The notes under the pieces are model-generated. The model saw only the letters and a program-made list of their open reading frames with translations. It searched no databases and had not been told where the DNA came from. DNA of 64,000 nucleotides from Candidatus Desulfovibrio kirbyi (lineage in GTDB: Bacteria > Desulfobacterota > Desulfovibrionia > Desulfovibrionales > Desulfovibrionaceae), in assembly GCA_013374015.1 (NCBI GenBank), contig BLLL01000006.1, forward strand, positions 1 to 64,000, written 5' to 3'. Below, piece after piece: positions 9,156 through 17,672 of the stretch (the first letter of the stretch is position 1; each line of letters begins with the position of its first letter). The position numbers and the translations under genes are program-made.

Positions 9156-11876
9156 TTATTTGGGAGTATCCGCAATCAGGCTTTTCAGCAGGGCAAAAGC
9201 CTTTGGCAGCCCGTCCGGCAGTGTGCCGCCTGCCTGCGCCAGGTCAGGACGTCCGCCGCCGCTGCCGCCACATACTGCGGCAACCTCCCTGATGAGTGCC
9301 GGGGCTGTAAAGGAGCTGTGCAGGTCTTTGGAAACATAAAGCAACAGGGTCACTTTCCCTTCTTCCACAGCGGCAAGACAGGCAACAGTCGAGCTTGTGA
9401 GGCGCGAGCGCACGGTGTCCATGTGTTCGCGCAGGGCATGTACGGACAGAGAGGGTATCTGCATTGTCAGAACGCGGATGCCGCGTATTTCTTCCAGGTC
9501 GCGCAAGGGATCTGTGGTGACGGAAGAGGTTTTTTCCGCAGCTTTGCGCAGTTTTTTTATGTCCGACTGCATAAGCTGTACGCGTTCGGCAAGCTGTCCC
9601 GGGCGGGTTTTGAGCAGCGTTGACAGGGCGGAGAGTTCCGTGCGTTGCTCAAGCGCCAAGCTGTATGCGTTCCAGCCTGTAAGAGCTTCAATACGGCGTG
9701 TGCCTGCGGCAACGCCCGATTCGGAGACGATCAGAAACACGCCGATTTCACCGGTACGGCACACATGTGTGCCGCCGCACAATTCCAGGGATTCTGCATT
9801 GTTCTCCGGCTGTCCGACGCGCACCGCGCGTACCGAGCTGCCGTATTTTTCGTCAAAAAGAGCCGTTGCTCCGAGCGCAAGTGCTTCTTCACGCGGCATT
9901 TCCTTGGCGATAACGGGAAAATCCGCAAAAACGGCGCGGTTGACATCCTTCTCCACAGCCGCAAGTTCTTCCTGTGTCAGTGCGGTGATATGTGAAAAAT
10001 CAAAGCGCAGGCGGCGGCTGTCAACGAGCGAGCCTGCCTGCCTGACGTGTGTCCCCAGCGTGCGACGCAGGGCCGCGTGCAGCAGGTGGGTTGCGGTGTG
10101 ATTGCGGGCTGTGCCCGCGCGGGCAGTGCTGTCCACGCGCAAGACGACTTCCTGATCAAGCAGCAGGCAGCCTTGATTGACGCTGATTGAGGGGATAATA
10201 ATGTCCGGTTTGAGGGTGGTTGTCACTTCGGCCTGTCCCGTCGCGGATTCGAGCAGTCCGCAATCGCCTGCCTGACCGCCGGATTCTCCGTAAAAAGGCG
10301 TTTTGCCTGTAACAACAAAACCGTGCTCTCCCTGTTTCAGCCTTTCCACAGGTTGCCCGTTGGCATCCAGCAAGGCCACAATACGGCTTTGGACAGTGAG
10401 GTTTTCGTACCCCACAAAAATTGGACGGGGGGCTGTGCCCCCGCCCCCCCAAGTCCGCAAGGAGCAAAGCCCCTCTGCGTCCTTAACAGAACGCAGACAA
10501 TCTTTTTCAAGGCGGTGAGCACCTTCCTGTTTGTCCCGCAGCGTTTTCTTGCGGCTTGCGCGGGCGCGCATTCGCTGCTCCAGCATATTTTTTTCAAAGT
10601 CAGCGGCGTTGGCTGTAAAACCGCGCTTGCCGGCAACATCGGTCACAATATCCAGAGGGAAGCCGTAGGTGTCGTACAGTTTGAAGCAGAAATCGCCGGA
10701 AATTTCAGTTTTACCGCGTTTTTCAAGGTGTTGCAGCTCTTCGTCCAGCAGGTGCAGCCCTTTTTCAAGGGTGAGGGAGAATCGCTGTTCTTCTTCAAAC
10801 ACAGCGCGGGAAATAAACTTTGCGGAAGCGGCAAGCTCAGGATAGTCCCGCGCCATAGTGTCGGCTGTTTTACGCGCTGTTTTGTACAAAAAGGGTTCGT
10901 TGACGTTGATCAGCGTGGCAAAGCGCAGGGCGCGGCGAATAAGGCGGCGCAGCACATAGCCGCGATTTTCATTGGATGGCAGCACACCGTCGGCAATCAA
11001 AAAAGCTGCGGCGCGGCTGTGGTCGGCTATCACCCGCAGGGCAGTGTCCATATCGTTGGTGTCCGGCGCGCTGAAGCTGTATGTCACGCGCGCGAGCGCG
11101 GCCGCGTGCTGTATGATTTCCTGAAACAGATCGCAGTCGAAATTGGAGCGTTTGCCTTGGCAGACGGCGGCAATGCGCTCAAGACCCATGCCGGTGTCTA
11201 TGTTTGGGGCGGCAAGCGGCGCGCGCGTGCCGTCCGAAAACTGGTCAAACTGTGTGAAGACAAGATTCCAGATTTCCAGAAATCTGTCGCAGTCGCATTT
11301 GCCTATGCCGCAGTCCGGACCGCAGGCCATGTCCGCGCCCTGATCAATGTAGATTTCCGAACACGGGCCGCAGGGGCCTGTGTCGCCCATTGTCCAGAAA
11401 TTGTCTTTTTCGCCCATGCGCACAATGCGGGCATCCGGTAGGGAGGCAATTTCCCGCCACAGGGCGACAGTTTCATTGTCGTCACGGAAGACGGTGACGT
11501 AGAGGTCGCGCACGGGCAGACCCAGTTCTCCGGTGACAAATTCCCAGGCCAGCGCAATAGCTTCCCGCTTGAAGTAGTCGCCAAAGGAAAAATTGCCAAG
11601 CATTTCAAAAAACGTGTGGTGACGAGCCGTGCGCCCGACATTTTCCAAGTCGTTGTGCTTGCCGGATACACGCAGGCATTTCTGGCAGGAAACAGCGCGG
11701 CTGTATTCCCGCTTTTCCTCACCCAGAAAGAGTTTTTTGAACTGCACCATGCCGGCGTTTGTGAAAAGCAGTGTGGGGTCGTTTGGCGGAATCAGCGGTG
11801 TTGAGGGCACAAGTGTGTGCCCGTGCGCTTTGAAAAAGGCAAGAAAGCGGCGGCGTATTTCTTTTGCAGTGAGCAT
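9156..11876 (-). CDS. alaS: Alanyl-tRNA synthetase with an in-frame GC-rich insertion
   Basis: AlaRS charges tRNA-Ala and edits mischarged Ser/Gly. ATG 11876 begins [15 protein letters not shown], the family start; the frame stays open further upstream but that part is not AlaRS. Class II core: [46 protein letters not shown]. Editing and Zn motifs: [13 protein letters not shown] and [12 protein letters not shown]-terminal oligomerisation domain follows. At 906 residues it is longer than most; about 20-25 residues ([16 protein letters not shown] and flanks) before the FVGYENL motif derive from a palindromic repeat at 10420-10482. That segment is absent from typical AlaRS and lies in the linker between the tRNA-recognition and editing parts, so the enzyme is probably active. 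Confidence 0.95.
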   Translation of the reverse strand: MLTAKEIRRRFLAFFKAHGHTLVPSTPLIPPNDPTLLFTNAGMVQFKKLFLGEEKREYSRAVSCQKCLRVSGKHNDLENVGRTARHHTFFEMLGNFSFGDYFKREAIALAWEFVTGELGLPVRDLYVTVFRDDNETVALWREIASLPDARIVRMGEKDNFWTMGDTGPCGPCSEIYIDQGADMACGPDCGIGKCDCDRFLEIWNLVFTQFDQFSDGTRAPLAAPNIDTGMGLERIAAVCQGKRSNFDCDLFQEIIQHAAALARVTYSFSAPDTNDMDTALRVIADHSRAAAFLIADGVLPSNENRGYVLRRLIRRALRFATLINVNEPFLYKTARKTADTMARDYPELAASAKFISRAVFEEEQRFSLTLEKGLHLLDEELQHLEKRGKTEISGDFCFKLYDTYGFPLDIVTDVAGKRGFTANAADFEKNMLEQRMRARASRKKTLRDKQEGAHRLEKDCLRSVKDAEGLCSLRTWGGGGTAPRPIFVGYENLTVQSRIVALLDANGQPVERLKQGEHGFVVTGKTPFYGESGGQAGDCGLLESATGQAEVTTTLKPDIIIPSISVNQGCLLLDQEVVLRVDSTARAGTARNHTATHLLHAALRRTLGTHVRQAGSLVDSRRLRFDFSHITALTQEELAAVEKDVNRAVFADFPVIAKEMPREEALALGATALFDEKYGSSVRAVRVGQPENNAESLELCGGTHVCRTGEIGVFLIVSESGVAAGTRRIEALTGWNAYSLALEQRTELSALSTLLKTRPGQLAERVQLMQSDIKKLRKAAEKTSSVTTDPLRDLEEIRGIRVLTMQIPSLSVHALREHMDTVRSRLTSSTVACLAAVEEGKVTLLLYVSKDLHSSFTAPALIREVAAVCGGSGGGRPDLAQAGGTLPDGLPKAFALLKSLIADTPK
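10420..10482. repeat. GC-rich palindromic repeat inserted in frame inside alaS
   Basis: The stretch contains inverted G/C runs (GGGGGGC...GCCCCC), a second run of seven C, then GCAAGGAGCAAAGCCCC, which can form a second short hairpin. Such paired GC-rich hairpins resemble REP-like elements common between genes in Desulfovibrio (known in general; this copy was not matched to a database). Its base makeup differs sharply from the surrounding alaS codons, and it is translated in frame without a stop. No second copy was seen in the window. Confidence 0.6.
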
Positions 11877-11890
11877 GGTTGTTTTTCGGT

Positions 11891-12964
11891 TCAGGCGTCT
11901 TCGCCATCGTGTTCCGGCGCGGTTTCCGTACGCCTTGTCCCCAGTTTCGGATGCATCCCAACGGCTTGCGTGAGGGCATTTTCGATCTGGAGACGCAGTT
12001 CTTCGTTGCTGTCCAGCAGGGCGCGGACTTTTTCTTTGCCCTGTCCCAGTTTTTCCGCGCCAAAAGCAAACCATGAGCCGCTTTGTTCAATAACGCCGCA
12101 TTCAATGCCCAGATCAATCAGTTCGCCGGTGCGTGAAATGCCCTGACCGTAAAGAATGTCAAAAAAAGCGGTGCGGAAGGGGGGGGCGACCTTGTTTTTG
12201 ACGACTTTTACCTTGGTGCGTGAACCGTAAGGCTCGTCCTTGTCCTTGAGCGTTTGTATGCGGCGTATGTCCAGACGGATGGATGCGTAGAATTTCAGCG
12301 CATTGCCGCCGGTGGTTGTTTCCGGGCTGCCGTAGCCGGTGACGCCGATTTTCATGCGTATCTGGTTGATAAATATTACTGAAGTGCGGGATTTGTGTAT
12401 GGTGCCGGTGAGGCGGCGCATGGCGTGCGACATCAGTCGCGCGTGCCCGCCTATCTGGGTTTCGCCCATGTCGCCGTCAAGCTCCGCCTGCGGGATCAGC
12501 GCCGCCACAGAGTCCACAACAACAAGGTCCACAGCGCTTGAGCGCACCAGCATGTCGGCAATGTCGAGCGCCTGCTCGCCATAGTCCGGTTGGGATATGA
12601 GCAGTTCGTCCGTATTGACGCCAAGGGCTTTTGCGTAGGACACGTCAAGCGCGTGTTCGGCATCCACAAAAGCGCAGGTACCGCCCATTTTTTGACATTC
12701 CGCGATGATATGCAGTGTAAGTGTGGTTTTGCCCGAAGATTCCGGCCCGAAAATTTCCGAAATGCGCCCGCGCGGTATGCCGCCGACGCCGAGCGCCAGA
12801 TCCAGCCCGATGGAACCTGTGGGAATGACGGGGATATTGACGTGTGCCTCATCAGAGAGCTTCATCACAGCGCCTTTGCCGTATTTGTGTTCTATGGTGG
12901 ACAGGGCTGTGGTAAGGGCTTCACTGCGGGCTTCTGCCGGGGAGAGGGCGGGTTTTTTAGCCAT
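11891..12964 (-). CDS. recA: Recombinase A
   Basis: RecA forms filaments on single-stranded DNA for homologous recombination and triggers LexA cleavage. Seen over 357 residues: N-terminal [13 protein letters not shown], Walker [10 protein letters not shown] near residue 70, the MAW region FVDAEHALD, Walker [13 protein letters not shown], the L1/L2 DNA-binding loops ([25 protein letters not shown] split over ~200-225), and an acidic tail. ATG 12964 is preceded by CCGGAG at good spacing; the upstream in-frame extension is not RecA. The alaS start lies 14 bases beyond its stop, so recA and alaS probably form one transcript. Confidence 0.97.
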   Translation of the reverse strand: MAKKPALSPAEARSEALTTALSTIEHKYGKGAVMKLSDEAHVNIPVIPTGSIGLDLALGVGGIPRGRISEIFGPESSGKTTLTLHIIAECQKMGGTCAFVDAEHALDVSYAKALGVNTDELLISQPDYGEQALDIADMLVRSSAVDLVVVDSVAALIPQAELDGDMGETQIGGHARLMSHAMRRLTGTIHKSRTSVIFINQIRMKIGVTGYGSPETTTGGNALKFYASIRLDIRRIQTLKDKDEPYGSRTKVKVVKNKVAPPFRTAFFDILYGQGISRTGELIDLGIECGVIEQSGSWFAFGAEKLGQGKEKVRALLDSNEELRLQIENALTQAVGMHPKLGTRRTETAPEHDGEDA

Positions 12965-13107
12965 CGGTTTGTTACTCCGGGTAATAATAAGGTGTTCAAG
13001 CGGTAATAATAGCGGAAATAGGGGCGCAAGGCAAGCGCTGAGCAGATAGTGGCGGGTATGTCTAGACCCCGCCCATTGAGTCAAGATTTTTTGATTTGGT
13101 ATAGCTA

Positions 13108-13397
13108 GGTTCTGTCGGCATTCATCGTGAGATTAAGGTATAAAGCATAGCAGGAGATCTGCTATACAACGTAGACATGCTTTGAGAGACGACTAATGGG
13201 AGAGAATTAAAAACGCATTGCCCGGTAAGATCGAAGATCCGGGTAGAACCTATCCGATAATCGCTTATTTGTAGAAGCTGTTATGTGGATTGCCAAGACA
13301 GGTGCGCCCTGGCGAGGTTTACCCTCAACGTATGGCAAATGATCGAATGTCCACAAAAGATTCATGCGGTTTTTATACGTAACTCATTGATTTTTAT
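13108..13397 (+). pseudogene. Relic of an IS5-type transposase gene and left end
   Basis: Reading forward from 13197 gives W-E-R-I-K-N-A-L-P-G-K-I-E-D-P-G-R-T, then after a one-base shift DNRLFVEAVMWIAKTGAPW and RGLPSTYGK followed by a stop. This matches the start of IS5/IS427-type DDE transposases (LPGK..DPGRT..DNRLFVEAVLWI..TGAPWRDLP). The codon before W is TAA where a Gln codon is expected. No catalytic DDE residues remain. GGTTCTGTCGGCATTC near 13110 could be the left terminal repeat. The relic ends where the tRNA-Glu fragment begins. Confidence 0.7.
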
Positions 13398-13438
13398 TGG
13401 CGTCCCCAAGGGGATTCGAACTCCTGTTGACGGCGTGA
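13398..13438 (-). repeat. Partial tRNA-Glu 3' end (far attachment site of the tRNA-Glu islet)
   Basis: Forty of 41 bases match the 3' part of the intact tRNA-Glu (17295-17335), including the encoded CCA, T arm and part of the anticodon stem; one T/C difference lies in the T arm. The match stops inside the anticodon arm, so this is not a tRNA gene. Such duplicated tRNA 3' ends are the usual footprint of tyrosine-recombinase integration, which makes 13398-17335 an islet. No integrase is seen inside. Confidence 0.8.
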
Positions 13439-13697
13439 GAATCAAGACTTTCATTTCAGTATCTTATATTTATCCCTGAATTTTTCCCGATTGAAAAAAT
13501 CTATGGGGATGGAAAAAATGCCGAATGCGGGAAAGGCTATTGGGGAATTTGTCGTTGTAACTACCTCCCGCAACAAGTTTAGTGGAAGCTGGCCGGAATT
13601 TGTGCGTACCGTCCAGCCTTCCACTAGCTTTTTATACGAGAGAAGAAAAAAAGCGATCCGAACATGCAACCGTTAGGATATATCGGTACCATGTGCG
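13439..13697. other. Non-coding or undecided stretch
   Basis: Two short opposite-strand frames overlap here (72 and 61 residues). Neither has a recognisable motif or a convincing ribosome site, and they cannot both be real. The stretch is AT-rich like the rest of the islet. I see no promoter, terminator or RNA gene. Confidence 0.4.
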
Positions 13698-14114
13698 CTA
13701 TTCTATAACTTGTATATGATTCTGATCCGTAAGTATTTTTTCTCTATATTCTTCGCATATTACTTGATCATCAACAATGGCGGCGCGACGATCTTCTCCA
13801 CCAGTGTATCCGCCAAAACTATTTTTGGAGTTAACTGTGTAATCGACGACCCATGCCCACGTAATTCGTTTTTTTCGTAAAATAGGTGAAGCGCAGTATC
13901 CTTTTTTGGGTTCTAAAAAAGTATAAATTGGAGCCGTCGGATCAATCAAATGGCCTTGCATATACTTTTTGACACTCTGTTGGTAATCTGTCGGATAAGT
14001 CCAAGTCCGTTGCTTCCCTTCAAGAAGTTCGTCAGTGGATGGTTGATGATGTGTCGCACACCCAGTCACCCCAAAACATAGCACCATCACTAACATCACA
14101 AATGTTTTATGCAT
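13698..14114 (-). CDS. Small lipoprotein, unknown function
   Basis: The 138-residue product starts with a lipoprotein signal peptide: MHKTFVMLVMVLCFGVTGC, with lipobox VTGC at residues 16-19 for lipidation at Cys19. The mature part is polar, with two cysteines (near residues 93 and 119) that could form a disulfide in the periplasm. AGGAGG lies just upstream of the ATG. A 38-residue membrane ORF lies 21 bases upstream on the same strand, and the two look like one small operon. No family was recognised. It sits in the tRNA-Glu islet, suggesting acquisition by transfer. Confidence 0.7.
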   Translation of the reverse strand: MHKTFVMLVMVLCFGVTGCATHHQPSTDELLEGKQRTWTYPTDYQQSVKKYMQGHLIDPTAPIYTFLEPKKGYCASPILRKKRITWAWVVDYTVNSKNSFGGYTGGEDRRAAIVDDQVICEEYREKILTDQNHIQVIE

Positions 14115-14135
14115 TTTAAGCCTCCTTTTTACGCC

Positions 14136-14252
14136 TTATGGCATTATTTGGATTTTTTGCGTAAAATATGCTTTCTGGCTGGCCCATATAAACCATAAAA
14201 AGCATATGCCCCATACGGCTAAAACGCTTAAAATACCCACAACCAAAGCCAT
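14136..14252 (-). CDS. 38-residue single-pass membrane peptide
   Basis: ATG 14252 is preceded by AAAGGAGAT at ideal spacing. The product begins MALVVGILSVLAVWGICF and continues with aromatic, hydrophobic residues, giving one transmembrane helix over residues ~2-25, then a polar tail. It ends 21 bases before the lipoprotein gene, within the same probable operon. Many phage-borne or accessory small membrane peptides look like this. No homologue was recognised; the strong ribosome site is the main support. Confidence 0.55.
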   Translation of the reverse strand: MALVVGILSVLAVWGICFLWFIWASQKAYFTQKIQIMP

Positions 14253-14418
14253 AAGTTATCTCCTTTTTAGCTGTCAACAAGAATTGTACGCCAGAATAAA
14301 AATAATCAGAGTCCGAAACAATGTTGTTGAGAACCGCCTTTTCCTAGCTGCCATACTCAATTATTGGCGTCATAATAATGCAACCAGCCAGGAAACTCCT
14401 GAATCTTTATCTTGTTTT

Positions 14419-15579
14419 TCAGGGTTCATTTGAACTCCATTTCTTGTCAATAATATGACCGCCAAGATAATTTGAATACTCATTTACAAATTCGCGGAGG
14501 CGCACACTTGAGCCTAGTCCAATCCACGGTTGCAAAGGTAATCCCATTGCATTTGATAAATTGCGTGCTTTCTGTCCGCGTCTTGGTTCAAGTTTATCAT
14601 ATAATACTGAAAATCCAATATCGTCTTTGAGCTGGTGTTTAATTTGTCGGAGTAATTGAAGTCTTTCTATTCCATGATGATTATATGCTTCATTTGCCGA
14701 TTTTGGTTCATTATAATTCCATGATTCAAGATTTTTACGCAATAGTTTCATCGCATTATTATCTTCTGGATTTATTCCTGCAATAATTGCTTCTTCATAG
14801 GTTATTGAATATTTCTGTTCATATAAATCAGATATTTCAAATATTTTTGGACAAACATCATTCAATGTGCATAGTTCGCATTCTGCATTGTACTCATGGC
14901 AAAAAAATTTCCCTGTTGCCCATAGCGGCAAATCAAGCTCCATCGCAAATCGTCCTTCTTGCTCGGCAATCTTTCTGGCAGTTAAGGCCATTTCCGCATA
15001 GTCAGCATCTTGATGGCAAAGTCCTGTCCGTTTCAATACACGTTCAACATGCACGTCAACTGCTATATCCATTGTTACTTGGTCAGACAGATGTATTCCA
15101 AGATTTCTAATCAGATTTATTGGAACCATAGATGAAAGCTTCTGGCCGAAACCGGGAATTTCCCGCAATCGTCTGCTAATTTCTATACTGGATACGTTTT
15201 GCCAGATATTTTCAACATCTCCATTATATTTATCAGTGATGAGTTTTGCCATTTGCCAAAGGTAACTTGCTCTTTTTTGTGGGAAACGATGGACTGGTGT
15301 AGGCTCTGACATGGCACGTTCAATATCTGCTAAAGGGAGAGATGCAAGAAAATTCATGTCACAGGAACCTAGACGCTCTTCTAATAAAAAAGGAATATAA
15401 CTTGCTTTCTCCGCATCGTATTGAGCGCTCATTAGCCACATTATCATCAACATATTAGGATTGCTGCTCAATACTTTATCTTTTTTTAAATCACCTTTCA
15501 AAAAAGCCGTATATCTTGGAGTGTTGTATTTTTTTATTGACAAAAATAAGCTCTCAATCAATTTCTTATCTGTAACCAT
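14419..15579 (-). CDS. Endonuclease III-like DNA glycosylase/AP lyase with C-terminal extension
   Basis: The central part matches the HhH-GPD family. The helix-hairpin-helix is IPGFGQK, whose Lys (about residue 147) aligns with catalytic Lys120 of EndoIII. AVDVHVERVLKRT holds the catalytic Asp (about 175). FFCHEYNAECELCTLNDVCP gives the C-x6-C-x2-C-x5-C pattern of the [4Fe-4S] loop. EndoIII is about 210 residues; this protein has about 386, with an N-terminal ~60 and a C-terminal ~140 residues of unknown role. ATG 15579 is preferred (AAGGA seven bases before); starts at 15603 (ATG) and 15627 (TTG) are in frame. It lies in the tRNA-Glu islet, so it may be a defence or modified-base-specific glycosylase (inference). 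Confidence 0.75.
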   Translation of the reverse strand: MVTDKKLIESLFLSIKKYNTPRYTAFLKGDLKKDKVLSSNPNMLMIMWLMSAQYDAEKASYIPFLLEERLGSCDMNFLASLPLADIERAMSEPTPVHRFPQKRASYLWQMAKLITDKYNGDVENIWQNVSSIEISRRLREIPGFGQKLSSMVPINLIRNLGIHLSDQVTMDIAVDVHVERVLKRTGLCHQDADYAEMALTARKIAEQEGRFAMELDLPLWATGKFFCHEYNAECELCTLNDVCPKIFEISDLYEQKYSITYEEAIIAGINPEDNNAMKLLRKNLESWNYNEPKSANEAYNHHGIERLQLLRQIKHQLKDDIGFSVLYDKLEPRRGQKARNLSNAMGLPLQPWIGLGSSVRLREFVNEYSNYLGGHIIDKKWSSNEP

Positions 15580-15764
15580 CGGAATATCCTTGAGTTTATT
15601 CATGCAAACATGGTCATCAAGCAACAATACTTCCCTTGGAATTTTTTATCAGCTTGAGGTCAATGTCAACAAATATAATCCGTATTATTAGATAAATTTG
15701 CAGTCTATATTTTTATGCCGCATTTCTGTAGATTCGGTAAATTAAGCCATAGGAGAACCCTCTT

Positions 15765-16115
15765 ATGGCGAATGAAATCAGGATATTTCTGGCGAAGCAA
15801 GTTATTGAAAGACGCAAAAAGGCCAAGCTGTCGCAAGCGGCTCTGTCCAAACTGACGAATCTTTCCATTGCCCGTATCAGCGAAATTGAACGAGCTATAG
15901 CCAATCCCACACTGGACACCTTGGAAACGCTTGCCAAGGTCTTTAATGTCTCGCTTGTTGACTTGCTGGATTACGAAGGTTCTTTGAGCAGCACGGACAG
16001 GATAAAGGAAAAATTGCGGATAGTCTTGGGTATTTTGACAAAAAGCAGTTACAGACCGTTTTTCGTTGATACGAGCAATACGAAAATAGTCATCAGTCCT
16101 GTTCATGCGGCCTAA
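15765..16115 (+). CDS. XRE-family transcriptional regulator, copy 1 (probably frameshifted C-terminus)
   Basis: Residues ~8-70 form a Cro/CI-type helix-turn-helix (VIERRKKAKLSQAALSKLT, ISEIERAIANPTLDTLETLA). GGAG lies seven bases before ATG 15765. As read, the C-terminus after RIKEK is not protein-like. Adding one A in the A5 run at 16009-16013 and one T in the T5 run at 16059-16063 gives KEKIADSLGYFDKKQLQTVF then SLIRAIRK and a stop at 16089. This matches the corrected end of copy 2 (16917). So the tail has lost two bases, is read by slippage, or is misread. It probably regulates neighbouring islet genes. Confidence 0.7.
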   Translation: MANEIRIFLAKQVIERRKKAKLSQAALSKLTNLSIARISEIERAIANPTLDTLETLAKVFNVSLVDLLDYEGSLSSTDRIKEKLRIVLGILTKSSYRPFFVDTSNTKIVISPVHAA

Positions 16116-16359
16116 AAATCAATCGTGCTGTTTCTGAAAACTGGTATGCTCCGCGCTCGCTCTCGAAGGTAGAATCAATCCATGAACCTGTGCGGCGGAT
16201 GGAAGCTTCAACGTCTGCTCCACAAGCCACAGCCCGACCATAAATTACCGCCAAGGTCGTCAACCTGTCCACATCCCGCTCAGTGTAGGCAAAAGCCACA
16301 CTGGACAGACTCAGGCTAGAAATCACTGCAATCGTTAGGAGTAAGGCTGCCTTTTGCAT
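16093..16359 (-). CDS. Small secreted protein, unknown function
   Basis: The 88-residue product starts MQKAALLLTIAVISSLSLSS, followed by VAFA, a clear Sec signal peptide with cleavage likely after AFA near residue 24. The mature ~64 residues are charged and contain one Cys (VACGADVEASIRRTGSW). AGGAG lies six bases before ATG 16359; a TTG two codons earlier is in frame. Its 3' end overlaps the uncorrected end of the XRE gene on the other strand by 23 bases; with the corrected XRE frame the overlap disappears. No family recognised. Confidence 0.6.
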   Translation of the reverse strand: MQKAALLLTIAVISSLSLSSVAFAYTERDVDRLTTLAVIYGRAVACGADVEASIRRTGSWIDSTFESERGAYQFSETARLIFRPHEQD

Positions 16360-16413
16360 TCTCAACTCCTCTATTTTTGTGGTATGCCCAACAAATCCAA
16401 ATGGACTTTATGT

Positions 16414-16725
16414 CTAAGAAATCGGCAACTTCTCCCAATTATCAAGACGCCATTTTGCTAATTCCACATCTTTAGGCTCAAACAAAGATGAAAATTTACT
16501 GTCTACTATTCTATTTTCCATGGTACATTGACGGCCTTTATCTCCTTTTTTCATGAGAGAGATGAAGCCTTTTTGTGCTGTACCGCTTTGAATAAGCCTC
16601 TTGGCCGCCTCAATGGCTCCGTGTTCAAGAACCATTCGCCTACCGATATGCGCGGAGAGTCCAAGTTTTTCGCACTCAACACAGTCCGCAAGCAGACGCT
16701 CTTTAAAAAGATTTTCTAGAGTCAT
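16414..16725 (-). CDS. Hypothetical 103-residue protein of the tRNA-Glu islet
   Basis: ATG 16725 follows GGGGAGGA with seven-base spacing, a strong start; a longer open frame upstream is not needed. The product is soluble and predicted helical, with two cysteines in LADCVECEKLGL and a basic middle (LMKKGDKGRQC). It ends with EPKDVELAKWRLDNWEKL, which resembles tails found on small accessory proteins, but I cannot assign a family. It is transcribed convergently with XRE copy 1 and divergently from XRE copy 2, so either regulator could act on it. Confidence 0.55.
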   Translation of the reverse strand: MTLENLFKERLLADCVECEKLGLSAHIGRRMVLEHGAIEAAKRLIQSGTAQKGFISLMKKGDKGRQCTMENRIVDSKFSSLFEPKDVELAKWRLDNWEKLPIS

Positions 16726-16916
16726 GGCGCATCCTCCCCAAGTTATCCATACAAACACCGCACACAAGGAAGAATAAACTCCCACATGCAAGCTTTTTTA
16801 TCAACTTGTGAGGCCGATGGTCAATAGATTAAATCCATATTTTTTGATAAAAATGACTATTATGTTGTTATACTGAGTTTTAGAAGATTCGGTATCCTAG
16901 CTATAGGAGATTTTTT

Positions 16917-17180
16917 ATGGCTAACGAAATCCGAACGTTTTTGGCAAAACAGGTCATTGAACGGCGAAAAAAATCTAAATTGTCACAGGCGGCATTGTCC
17001 AAACTGACGAATCTTTCCATTGCCCGTATCAGCGAAATTGAGCGAGCTATAGCTAATCCTACCCTGGACACCTTGGAAGCACTTGCCAAGGTTTTTAATG
17101 TCTCTGTGGTTGACCTGCTTGATTATGAGGGAACCCTGAATGATACAGGCAAGATAAAGGAAAAATTGATGAAAGTCTGA
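16917..17180 (+). CDS. XRE-family transcriptional regulator, copy 2 (truncated by the same frameshift)
   Basis: A paralogue of the gene at 15765: the same helix-turn-helix and the same VVDLLDYEG hinge. GGAG precedes ATG 16917 within an upstream sequence similar to copy 1 (AGATTCGGTA, then CTATAGGAGA). As read it ends at 17180 after KEKLMKV. Adding one A to the A5 run at 17161-17165 extends it through KEKIDESLTHFDEKQLQVIF and SLVRVIRNIL to a stop at 17284. The region beyond the run keeps mainly synonymous differences from copy 1, so it was recently under protein-level selection. The corrected 3' end stops 11 bases from tRNA-Glu. Confidence 0.7.
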   Translation: MANEIRTFLAKQVIERRKKSKLSQAALSKLTNLSIARISEIERAIANPTLDTLEALAKVFNVSVVDLLDYEGTLNDTGKIKEKLMKV

Positions 17181-17294
17181 CCCATTTTGACGAAAAACAG
17201 CTTCAGGTTATTTTTTCCTTGGTACGGGTCATTCGGAATATCCTTTGTTATCAACAGGTTTTTAGCCTTTTTGCTACCTTATGAGGCAAAATTC

Positions 17295-17371
17295 TGGCGT
17301 CCCCAAGGGGATTCGAACCCCTGTTGACGGCGTGAAAGGCCGTTGTCCTGGGCCGGCTAGACGATGGGGAC
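17295..17371 (-). tRNA. tRNA-Glu (TTC)
   Basis: The reverse strand folds as tRNA-Glu: acceptor GTCCCCA pairs with TGGGGAC, the D arm contains ATCGTCTAGCCGGCCCAGGA, the anticodon loop CTTTCAC has TTC, the T arm is CAGGGGTTCGAATCCCC-like, discriminator G, and CCA is encoded. A 41-base copy of its 3' end lies at 13398-13438, so it served as an integration site for the islet at lower coordinates. Confidence 0.95.
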
Positions 17372-17383
17372 GCATAGTTTCCC

Positions 17384-17458
17384 TGGCTGGGTTGCAAGGA
17401 CTTGAACCTTGATTAGCGGAGTCAGAATCCGCCGTCCTGCCAATTGAACGACAACCCA
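17384..17458 (-). tRNA. tRNA-Gln (CTG)
   Basis: The acceptor TGGGTTG pairs with CAACCCA, the anticodon stem GCGGA/TCCGC closes the loop TTCTGAC with anticodon CTG, the T arm contains GGTTCAAGTCC, and CCA is encoded. It lies 12 bases upstream of tRNA-Glu on the same strand and is probably co-transcribed with it. Confidence 0.93.
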
Positions 17459-17672
17459 ACGCAACAGTTGCTGATAAAGGGAAAGCCCTGCGCTGTCAAG
17501 TTGCTCCGCTGATCCGTCAAAATATGTTAATAACGTGAATTTGTTAACAAAATCTGTACATTCGGCAAAGCAATACGGTTCCAAAATGTTCTTTGATAAG
17601 TTGTATGCTACCGACATAAGCTCCGCCTGTCAAGCGTTAAGGTTTTGAGTTCAAGGCGGTCTTTTGCGCTGC

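Noticed and set aside
10323..11441. 372-residue forward ORF antisense to alaS
   Set aside because: Shadow of alaS; its product has no recognisable domain and no start signal.
17274..17459. Reverse ORF over tRNA-Glu and tRNA-Gln
   Set aside because: It consists of the two tRNA genes; no protein evidence.
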